Source: Bathynomus jamesi (taxonomy: Eukaryota; Arthropoda; Malacostraca; Isopoda; Cirolanidae). Taken from it: 64,000 nt of DNA. The stretch spans positions 584,001-648,000 of the forward strand of contig JAJOZX010000874.1 of assembly GCA_023014485.1 (NCBI GenBank). The letters are read 5' to 3'. Below the pieces are notes generated by a model that was not told where the DNA came from, did no database searches, and worked only from the letters and a program-made list of their open reading frames with translations. This document shows, piece after piece, positions 55,501 to 64,000 of this stretch. The first letter of the stretch is position 1; the number at the start of each line of letters is the position of its first letter. The position numbers were made by a program, and so were the translations under genes.

Positions 55501-56760
55501 CTAGGGACATTCAATATATTTTGCCCCACCATTTTTTCTTAGCTAAATAATAGGCCATGGGATTGAAATGTCTTTTAGCCCGAAAATTTGAACTTTCTGC
55601 GCTTCACATAACCCGATTTTTCCAGTTTGAACCTCCCCTCCTTGAATAAAACCGCTTTTAAACGCCCTCGTATAAAACCGATGGTTAACGCAGTTTTGAA
55701 AATGGTGTCTGACAGTGATGTGCTGTTATCGCGTTCTTAACCGCAGAGAAGGAAACAGTTGGAAATATTCACAAACGTCTACAAAACGTTTATGGAGATG
55801 CTGTTGTTGATCGAAGCACAGTTGGACGCTGGTCTAAACGTGTGAGATCATCGTAGAGAGGGAGAGCCAGCCTCGATGATGAGCCACGCAGTGGTGGTCT
55901 GGCATCGGCTGTGACATCTCACACTGTGCAAAGTGCTAACAGCATCACTCGATCAAATTGGCGCGCCACATACAAGGAGCTAATTCAATGAATTAGTGAA
56001 GGAAGTGTGAATACGATAATTCAGCAACTGAGATACTCGAAAGTGTGTTCACGGTTTTTTCGTCGCGAACTGATTAAGATCACAATACCCAAAGAAAAAA
56101 AATTGCTTCTGAGTCGTTGGTTCGATACGAGACAGAAGGGGATGACTTCCTTTCACGAAATGTGACTTTGGATGAGACTTGGGTACACTGCTTTGAACCT
56201 GAAACAAAACGCCAATCCATAGAGTGGCATCACGCAGACTCCACACGCAAGAAAAAGTTTAAAATGGCTACCTCTGCAGGAAAGGTTATGGCCACCATCT
56301 TCTGGGACATGAAATGGGTGATTCTGGTGGACGTTATGTAGAAAGGACAAAAATCAACTTAGAGGCATATATTGCTACCCTACAGAGACTTCAGGGACGT
56401 ATAAAGCGAGTTCGACCGGAGAGAAAACTGGAAGACGTCCTTCTTTTGCACGATAACGCAAGACCACACAACAGTTTGCAAACAAGAGAGGCCATCACAA
56501 AAATGCGCTTGACTGTGTTACCCCTCCCTCCATACAGCCCGAATCTAGCACCTTCAGACTTCCATTTGTTTGGGCCAATGAAGGATGCTGTTTGTGGAAG
56601 AAAGTTTCACTGACGATGAGGTTGTTGAGGAGGTTAAGAGGTGGCTCCAGCGGAACCCAGCGGACTTTTACCAGCAAGGAATAAAGGCCCTTGTTTCGAG
56701 GTGGAGGAAAGCCGTAGAAAAGGATGGAAACTATGTGGAAAAATAAAGACGTGTAAAAAG
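55501..56760 (+). mobile_element. Mariner M5 (DD34D type), decayed
   Basis: The N-terminal part (55735-56060) in broken frames reads TAEKETVGNIHKRLQNVYGD and VDRSTVGRWSKRV, the paired helix-turn-helix region. The catalytic part (56117-56613) has VTLDETWVHCF, SAGKVMATIFWD, LLLHDNARPHNS and YSPNLAPSDFHLFG. The spacing from HDN to APSD is 34 residues, the classical mariner triad, so all three aspartates are kept. A frameshift near 56325, stops at the N-terminus and one at 56613 inactivate it. The left end TAGGGACATTCAATA looks like a terminal repeat; a matching right end was not found. Confidence 0.85.
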
Positions 56761-57013
56761 GTATGTAACTACTTGTGTGCACTCAACCTTATCCCTCTTT
56801 ATTTAAAGCTGTGCATAAATTCATCAGGGTTTTTGTCTTTATAAAAATCTGTTATCTCTTCTGTTTCTCTTACCATTTTGAGAGAAACTTTTTATTTTCT
56901 TTTTTCAAGAAAAAAATGTATTCTGTATTTAATGAGATGTTTTATATCTAAAATGTGAGCAACATTTCACTTTTCTTTCGCGACAACAGTTCAAAAGATG
57001 TGTTAGCATATAT

Positions 57014-57049
<36 letters not shown>
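56761..57049. other. AT-rich spacer with TA microsatellite
   Basis: No gene recognised; ends in a TA run (about 57009-57048) that abuts the MITE. Confidence 0.5.
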
Positions 57050-57451
57050 CAGGGTGTCCCGTAAGTCTGGACCCATAGGGAAAAATAATAAAATTACAAA
57101 ATAGTCCAAAAATTTATTACATAATCTGTTCAAAGTGTCCGCCGTTGTGTCGCACACATAGTTGAAGACGCAATCTCCACTGCGACAGCACTTTCTGAAA
57201 CACAGTCGCAGAAATTTCTTGACACGCCTCCACAATGCGTGCTTTAAGGTGGAAAATGTTCTGAAGTTTGACCTCGTACACTTTGGCTTTCAAGTGGCCC
57301 CACAAATAAAACTCCAGCGGAGTAAGATCATAATAAAAAAATAATAAAAATAATAATAAAAATAATAAAAAAATATATTATAAATAAATTTTTGGACTAT
57401 TTTGTAATTTTATTATTTTTCCCTATGGGTCCAGACTTACGGGACACCCTG
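57050..57451 (-). mobile_element. Mariner-derived MITE (402 bp) with about 69-bp inverted ends
   Basis: CAGGGTGTCCCGTAAGTCTG at the left end is matched by the inverted copy at 57432-57451. The identity continues for roughly 69 bp into the element (to CAAAAATTTATT). TA lies on both sides. The centre keeps only the last part of a transposase on the minus strand (57305-57117): MWGHLKAKVYEVKLQNIFHL and CVRHNGGHFEQIM. The rest is deleted. Confidence 0.92.
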
Positions 57452-58050
57452 TATATATATATATATATATATATAATGAGATGGAAAATACAGCAAGCAT
57501 TATCGACAAAAGTTTACATAATAGGCTTTTAAGCAAGATCTTCTTACAGTATTCTCGTACAAATAGTCTCATTATCGAAAAATTCTACATACCCTCCCCC
57601 CCCCAAAGCAACCATCCACATTTCAAAATAAATTTATCGTCTTTCACTATTATTATTATCAGTATTATTATTACTATTATTATTATTATTATTTTTTTTT
57701 TTTAATCTTCCCCTCGGCAACAGACTAAACTTTATATTTTACAAAAAAAAATTTTTTTATTTCCTTTTAGTCCTAATTTGTTTTTAGTTTTTAAATTAAT
57801 TTTTTTAATTGTTCCTATCATTTATTACCTTCATGAATATTGTAAGTTTTTATGGAATTTATCAATAAACATAATCATTATCATTATAATCGTCATTATC
57901 ATTATTATCAATATGTGGAAAGGTGTCCCGAAAGAAGATTGTCTAATTACAAACTAGTATTCTGAGGTGAATTTTCCACAATTATTATTAGTAAAATAAT
58001 TTGTAAGTCTGTGAGTCTAGGAAGTATAAAGTTCCATACTGAATTTCTCT
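57452..58050. other. Unassigned AT-rich region, LINE-like tail
   Basis: After a short TA run there is a small frame (57481-57705) of unknown nature, then T-rich DNA ending around 57855-57910 in ATCAATAAACATAATC and ATTATC repeats. This resembles the 3' end of a retroelement. The element type cannot be identified. Confidence 0.35.
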
Positions 58051-58053
58051 CTT

Positions 58054-58056
<3 letters not shown>

Positions 58057-58126
<70 letters not shown>
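58057..58126. repeat. TA microsatellite, about 70 bp
   Basis: Uninterrupted TA run. Confidence 0.97.
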
Positions 58127-58130
<4 letters not shown>

Positions 58131-58251
58131 AATTTACCTCCCACCGACATTCAAACCGGCGCCCACTGACTTGGATACACGAAGTTTACCCTTGTACTCA
58201 GGTTCGAATCTTGTTGAGCGATAAATTTTGCATATGCAGAAATACGCAGTT

Positions 58252-58272
58252 ATGTATATATATACACACACA

Positions 58273-58307
<35 letters not shown>

Positions 58308-58334
58308 TATATATATATATAACTACACACACAC

Positions 58335-58368
<34 letters not shown>

Positions 58369-58390
58369 GTAATATATATATATATATATA

Positions 58391-58443
<53 letters not shown>
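58252..58443. repeat. Compound CA/TA/GA microsatellite
   Basis: Blocks of TA and CA followed by a GA run of about 45 bp (58398-58442). Confidence 0.97.
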
Positions 58444-58444
<1 letters not shown>

Positions 58445-58652
58445 TTGGCATAAACCCAAACCGCTGGGTTTTACTGTTTTTTAGGGTTTTTGGATTTTAC
58501 TGAGTAAAATAATTTATTTTTATTTTAGTCATAACTAGATTTAAAAAATGTATAAACACTGATTATTACATACGCTTACCTTTAAATATACCATAAATTA
58601 ATTATTTAAGCAATAAATTAACATTAATTTATCATTGAGCTTTACTATGACA

Positions 58653-58698
<46 letters not shown>

Positions 58699-59160
58699 TG
58701 TGACTTTAATTATCTTTTTATTACCCAAAAGTTATGAAAATTTACCCTTTCAATTTATGACACTAATTAAAAAATATGGTGTCTACTTGAGTCACCTTTA
58801 ATAAAACTTTCAATTAAAATATTTAGTAAAGAATTTTAAAATGCATTGCTTAATTAACTTCATCTCTCACACACAAAAATAATTAATTGTTTTTAATATT
58901 GCGAAATAAATGTAATCCCTCCCTCTCTTCATTTTATGATTTCATGCGAAAACCAAAGTAAGTGCCAAGAGACAGAGGCAGAGGAGAGGCTAAACTCCTA
59001 CAATTTCGAATATTTAACTACTCTCTTTCAACTAAATTTAGACGAAGGGTCACTCATTATTTCCTTCACTCATATTTACTGACTCATTAATTAACAGCAT
59101 GTGGGCGGCAAAATGGTGAAAATTTTTTAGAATTTAAGAGAAGTAAAATCAAGGCCTCAT
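58444..59160. other. AT-rich region, nothing recognised
   Basis: About 700 bp with a TA microsatellite at 58653-58696. No coding, RNA or repeat family is identified. It precedes the R4-like LINE and may include its 5' leader. Confidence 0.5.
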
Positions 59161-59177
59161 TTCATCTCATCTACCCT

Positions 59178-62100
59178 GTGAGTAGTCCAGCATGCTTTCA
59201 AACACACACTTATCTCCTAAGAACGAGCAAAGGGACAGTAGGCAGAGGAAAGAAAAAAACAAAACAAAAAAAACTGGCCGAAATACCAGAAAGCCAAGTG
59301 AAACCCTCAATGACAGAACAAACAAAGGAGACAGCCCCAGGTACCGTAGTGGAAACACCTACCAGAGACCACAAAAGAAGTGGACAAGGATGCCTGCCCA
59401 GAGCGGGAAGAGGAGGAGGTGGAAGTGGAAATGAACCACAGGCACACAAACATCTTGCCACCCCATCCCCCTCCTCCTCCACCTCCCCCAAGTGAACTTT
59501 CAGATGATGAGGGAGACTCTACATCAGGGCCAGGCAATGATAGTGTGGAAGAGACAGAAGAGGAGAGTGAGGAAGAGAAAAAAATGAAAAGGAGGATCCT
59601 AATCCACAAAGAAAAAGATGTACACCACAGAAGACCACTGCCCAAGCTGAGGAACACCTATAAGGTTAGAAAATATATAGAGATAGCGAACAAGGTACTA
59701 CCTGCAATAACACCCCAGAAGAGTAACCTCACAGAATTAAACAGGTTATATTATGCAACAGCAGTCAGCGTAACAGAGATGGCAGGGGTAAAAACACGCA
59801 AGCATGACAGCCAGGAGCAAAACCAGGGAAAGAACGGGAATGAGAGGAAGCCAAGGTGGCAGCAAAGACGAGAGAGCAGAGTACAGTAGGTAACCTCAGG
59901 AAGGAGATCTCAATCCTAACTACCCATATGAGGGGGGAAACAAGATCTGAACTGGGAAGGAGGAAGGTAAATGTATTAATCCAAAGAGAAAGACTGGACA
60001 ATGAAAGAAAGATCATACAAAGTATTGTCAGGAAAAAGCTAGACCTGTCAGCAAAGGCAAAGAGACTCGCAAGATATATACGCTTGGATAGAGAAAAGAA
60101 ACAAAATGAGATGTTTGAAGACAACCCAACAAAACTATTTAGAGAGTTAAAGAATGCCCAGATAAATGCAGAAAGACCACCTGAAAAAGAACAAGTGGAG
60201 CATTTCTGGAAGAACATCTACGAGAACGAAGTCAACCATAATGACGGTGCAGAATGGATTGGAAGCCTTTACAACAGCGAAAAGGTGAGAAACATCTCAG
60301 AGATGAACATGGATAGAATAACCATGAAAGAAGTTGAGGAGAACATAAAAAGAAGCTGCAACTGGAAAGCACCAGGTCCAGACATGATTAAGAACTTCTG
60401 GTTAAAAAAGCTAACATCATAAATGGAAAACTAACAAGGTGCTTCAACAAGATAGTAACAGCAGAAGAAGAAGCACCAGAATGGTTGACAAAAGGAAAAA
60501 CAACATTACTACCAAAGTCCCATGAAACCCAGAATCCAAGCAAATATAGACCAATAACATGCTGGCCAACAATCTACAAAATACTAACAGGAATCATAGC
60601 TGACAGGATCTACAGCCATGCAGAAGAAAACAACATCATAAGCCCAGAACAAAAAGGATGCAGCAGAAAAACGTTTGGGACAAAAGACCAGCTGTTAATC
60701 AACAGGGCTATATTAGAGAACAACAGAAAGAAACAGAGAAACCTAAGCATGGCATGGATTGACTGCTAAAAGGCATATGACAGTGTACCCCACTCCTGGG
60801 TGAAGGAAGTACTGAAACTATGCAAGATCCACCCTACCATCAGTATCTTCTTAGAAACAGCTATGACACGATGGGAAACAGACCTAACTTTCCATTACAG
60901 TAAGGAAACTTTAGAAGTGAACAGTGTGAGAATCAAGAGAGGGATCTACCAGGGTGATTCAGTATCCCCTCTTTTGTTTGTACTGGCACTAAACCCACTT
61001 AGCCAACTAATAAATAACCTAAACAAAGGCTACGTAATGAGGCCATGGGAAAAGAACAGCCCAAAAATATCTCACTTATTTTACATGGATGACCTAAAAC
61101 TATATGCTCCAAACAAAAGTGAGCTAACAGAAGAGATCAGGGAGATCAAAAAGTTCTCAGATGACATCCAGATGGAGATTGGGCTTGAGAAATGTGCCAC
61201 TGTCACACTAAAGAAAGGCAAAAAGGTGTGAATCAGAAAACATCAGGGTGGACAATATCGTGATAGAAGAACTAGAGCAAGAGGCTACATATAAATATCT
61301 GGGGATGGAGGAATCTGAAAAGATGGAAAATGACATTATGAAAGAAAGACTGCGGAAAGAATATTCAAAAAGGATAAAGCTAATCCTAAAATCTCACCTA
61401 AACAGTAAAAATAAGATACTATCCATAAACTTACTGGCGGTACCTGTACTGTCATACAGTTTTGGCATAATCAACTGGACCCAGGAAGAAATCAACAAAC
61501 TGGATACAATCACCAAAAAATGTTCCATGCGCATAAGGACATATATAAAAACCAATGCACACCAAGGCAGATACCTGCAAAGGAGGGTCGGTGGATTAGG
61601 GCTTGCGCTAATTGCCCAAGTGCACAAAGCCACAACAATAGGATTAGCACAGTATATAAAGGAAGGAGAAGGAAGGCTAGTCAGATTTGTAAGAGATCAT
61701 GAACGTGAAAAGCCTCAAACAACATCACTCTCAAAAAAGAAAATGATTATCTAGTGGATGCTGGCATAGGACCTGAACAGCTTGAAGACATTGCAAATAA
61801 ACCTCTCATGGAAAAGATAAGCACCATAAAAAGAAGGTAGAACAAGAAAAGATCAGAAGAAAAGGAGAACTGGGAAGAGCACAAGTTCAGCAAAGTATAC
61901 AAGGAGGACGTGCTAAACAGAGCATACATAGAGAGGGATAAAGCCGTGGAGTTCCTGGTAAGAGGGGCACTGAGACCAAAAGATGAACGGCTGGTGATGG
62001 CAATACAAGACCAGGCACTACGGACAAACTGGTTCAAAAGAAATATTGAGGGCAGAAATGAAAGTGAGATGTGCAGACTGTGCTCAAAGAGCCCAGAGAC

Positions 62101-62726
62101 TGTGAGCCACATACTATCTGGGTGTGAAATACTCCTGCACAGAGGAAACTACACAGACAGACACAATGCAGTCTGCAAGCTAATCCACTTCAAGCTGTGT
62201 AAGAAATATGAAATAGGGCTAGAAACAGAAAAGCATTGGGAACATATTCCACAAGGAATAGAAGACAATGACAAAGTGCTGCTTCTATATGATCACGAGA
62301 TACCAACTGACATCAGGGTATCAGGATGCAGACCAGACATATTTGTGAGAGAGGACGGAAACAAATGCCTCTTGGTGGAAGTAGGAGTCTCAGCGGACTG
62401 GAATGTGGCGAACTATGAAAGGGAAAAGGTCTTAAAATACCAGAGAGTCAAACATGAAATAATGAGAATGCGGAATGTGGAACCTGAGATCATCCCAGTA
62501 GTGGTGGGTGCGACAGGGGCAGTAAAGAAATCTACAGTAGAGTTCCTGAACCAACTGCCCATAAGTATGACATCTGGAGAAGTTGTAAAGGAGATATTAC
62601 GATACAGCACCTCTATCTTACGCCTAGTACTAGGCTGTACCTAAATATTCCTTAGGGTTAAGGTTTAACCCCGGAAGTAAAAAACTCTCTCCATCTGGAG
62701 TAGAAGCAAAAAACAAAAAGAAAAGA
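59178..62726 (+). mobile_element. R4-like LINE with restriction-like endonuclease, copy 1
   Basis: Single coding unit broken into several frames: N-terminal acidic and Pro-rich region, central RT, C-terminal CCHC finger and PD-(D/E)XK-type endonuclease. This architecture, with no APE domain and the endonuclease at the end, is that of the R2/R4/NeSL group. R4/Dong-like is my best guess. The 3' end has CCTTAGGGTTAAGG followed by an A-rich tail at about 62705-62731. Confidence 0.85.
59380..62644 (+). pseudogene. R4-like polyprotein: RT and endonuclease (broken)
   Basis: Frames 59380-59889 and 59856-60422 cover the N-terminus. It has a Pro-rich stretch, an acidic stretch, then basic helices, and the last frame reaches WKAPGPDMIKNFW. 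RT motifs follow: PSKYRPITCWPTIYKILTG (60485-60769), GIYQGDSVSPLLFVLALNP and the catalytic LFYMDDLKLYA (60800-61231). The thumb frame (61248-61754) has LAVPVLSYSFGIINW. The C-terminal frame (61910-62644) has the finger CRLCSKSPETVSHILSGCE and the nuclease block GCRPDIFVREDGN followed by LLVEVGV. There are at least five breaks. One is a TAA at 60767-60769 in the first catalytic motif, which reads DC-stop-KAYDSVPHSW. Confidence 0.85.
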
Positions 62727-62730
62727 AAAA

Positions 62731-63790
62731 ACAGTACATAATGGAAGGAGAAGGAAGGTCTAGTCAAATTTGTAAGAGACCATGAACGTGAAAAGCCTCA
62801 AACAACATCTCTCTCAAAAAAGGAAAATGATTATCTAGTGGATGCTGGCATAGGACCTGAACAGCTTGAAGACATTGCAAATAAACCTCTCATGGAAAAG
62901 ATAAGCACCATAAAAATAAGGTATAACAAGAAAAGATCAGAAGAAAAGGAGAAGAATTGGGAAGAGCACAAGTTCAGCAAAGTATACAAAGAGGACATGC
63001 TAAACAGAGCATACATAGAGAGGGATAAAACCGTGGAGTTCCTGGTAAGAGGGGCACTGAGACCAGAAGATGAACGGCTGGTGGTGGCAGCACAAGAACA
63101 GGCACTGCGGGCAAACTGGTTCGAAAGAAATATTGAGGGCCGGAATGAAAGTGAGATGTGCAGACTGTGCTCAAAGAGCCCAGAGACTGTGAGTCACATA
63201 CTATCTGGGTGTGAAATACTCCTGCACAGAAGAAACTACAAAGGCAGACACAATGCAGTCTGCAAGCTAATCCACTTCAAGCTGTGTAAGAAATATGAAA
63301 TAGGGCTAGAAACAGAAAAGCATTGGGAACATATTCCACAAGGAATAGAAGACAATGACAAAGTGCTGCTCCTATATGATCACGAGATACCAACTGACAT
63401 CAGGGTATCAGGATGCAGACCAGACATATTTGTGAGAGAGAAGGAGGGAAACAAATGCCTCTTGGTGGAAGTATGAAAGGGAAAAGGTCTTAAAATACCA
63501 GAGAGTCAAACATGAAATAAGGAGAATGTGGAATGTGGAACCTGAGATCATCCCAATAGTGGTGGGGGCGACAGGGGGCAGTAAAGAAATCTACAGTAGA
63601 GTTCCTGAACCAACTGCCCATAAGTATGACATCCGGAGAAGTTGTAGGGGAGATATTACGATACAGCACCTCTATCTTACGCCTAGCACTAGGCTGTACC
63701 TACAAATTCCTTAGGGTTAAGGTTTAACCCCGGAAGTAAGAAACTCTCTCCATCTGGAGTAGAAGGGAAAAAACGAAAATAAAAAACAAA
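62731..63790 (+). mobile_element. R4-like LINE, tandem 3' copy
   Basis: Repeats 61650-62726 with an offset of about 1082 bp: the frame 62838-63476 matches 61910-62644 closely. It starts abruptly at ACAGTACATAATGGAAGG and ends with the same CCTTAGGGTTAAGG tail at about 63708. The endonuclease frame is interrupted after LLVEV by a deletion of about 30 bp (63470). It keeps CRLCSKSPETVSHILSGCE and GCRPDIFVRE. It is either a 5'-truncated insertion next to the first copy or a local tandem duplication. Confidence 0.85.
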
Positions 63791-63845
63791 AACTACACAT
63801 ACATGCATCTTACACATCACATAATCTTTTAAAAATTATAAAAAA

Positions 63846-64000
63846 ATGGCAACGGCTTCAAGAGCCTCGGAGTTCCCTTGGGAGGGGACCATAGATGTCC
63901 CCACTTCTGGCTTCCCCGCTGCCGATACCGGAAATGCAAACCAGGGCAGCGGGGCTGGTTCTGCTAGTGCCCATTCGAGATGTACTGGGCCTCTGCTTGA
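63846..64000 (+). CDS. Start of an open frame running off the window
   Basis: The ATG at 63846 opens 51 codons without a stop up to the edge. Composition is unlike its AT-rich surroundings, with Gly, Ala and Ser dominant (GSGAGSASAH). It follows an A-rich tail and could be the 5' end of another LINE copy, but nothing in it is recognisable. Confidence 0.3.
   Translation, partial: MATASRASEFPWEGTIDVPTSGFPAADTGNANQGSGAGSASAHSRCTGPLL

Overview
The window holds no recognisable host gene, ribosomal RNA or operon. It is a dense nest of eukaryotic transposable elements: BEL/Pao LTR retrotransposons, several mariner-type transposons, hAT elements with 8-bp target duplications, APE-type and R4-like LINEs, a Penelope-like element, tRNA-derived repeats and long TA, GA and AC microsatellites. 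A spliceosomal-intron transposase gene and this element mix point to an invertebrate metazoan, most likely an arthropod (crustaceans often look like this). That assignment is an inference with modest confidence.

Layout. Outermost is an old APE-type LINE on the minus strand (about 53330 down to 1). Two insertions interrupt it. The first is a 1.8-kb transposon (T2, 50988-52767). The second is a block of about 48.6 kb (1326-49959) bounded by inverted arms of about 3.4-4.5 kb. Each arm carries the 3' end of another LINE, a 93-bp hairpin and a 269-bp-period array of tRNA-like units. Inside the block are a Penelope-like element (4703-4894 plus 21333-22540), a 2.6-kb DNA transposon with an unclassified transposase (T1, 22854-25424) and a DD41D-type mariner (M1, 25748-45408).

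Deeper nesting. The Penelope-like element is split by two BEL/Pao copies (BEL3 plus strand, BEL4 minus strand). Their LTRs show that BEL4 was inverted at CTAG breakpoints. BEL3 and BEL4 each carry a hAT insertion. Mariner M1 is split by BEL1 (26318-33492, TSD GGTTG) and by T3 (33716-45045), an intron-containing transposon. BEL2 (34885-42009, TSD ATAAT) sits inside intron 1 of the T3 transposase gene. The deepest chain is LINE > inverted-repeat block > mariner > T3 > BEL2.

Right flank (53330-64000). This has two tRNA-derived sequences, two mariner remnants facing each other (one split by a 569-bp hAT element), a DD34D mariner, a 402-bp mariner MITE, long microsatellites, an R4-like LINE with a tandem 3' duplication of about 1.08 kb, and an open reading frame running off the end.

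Nearly every coding region is broken by frameshifts or stops. Many are single-base differences in homopolymers between otherwise near-identical copies, so some may be sequencing errors. The most novel items are the T3/T2 transposon family, the T1 family and the 48.6-kb inverted-repeat block.
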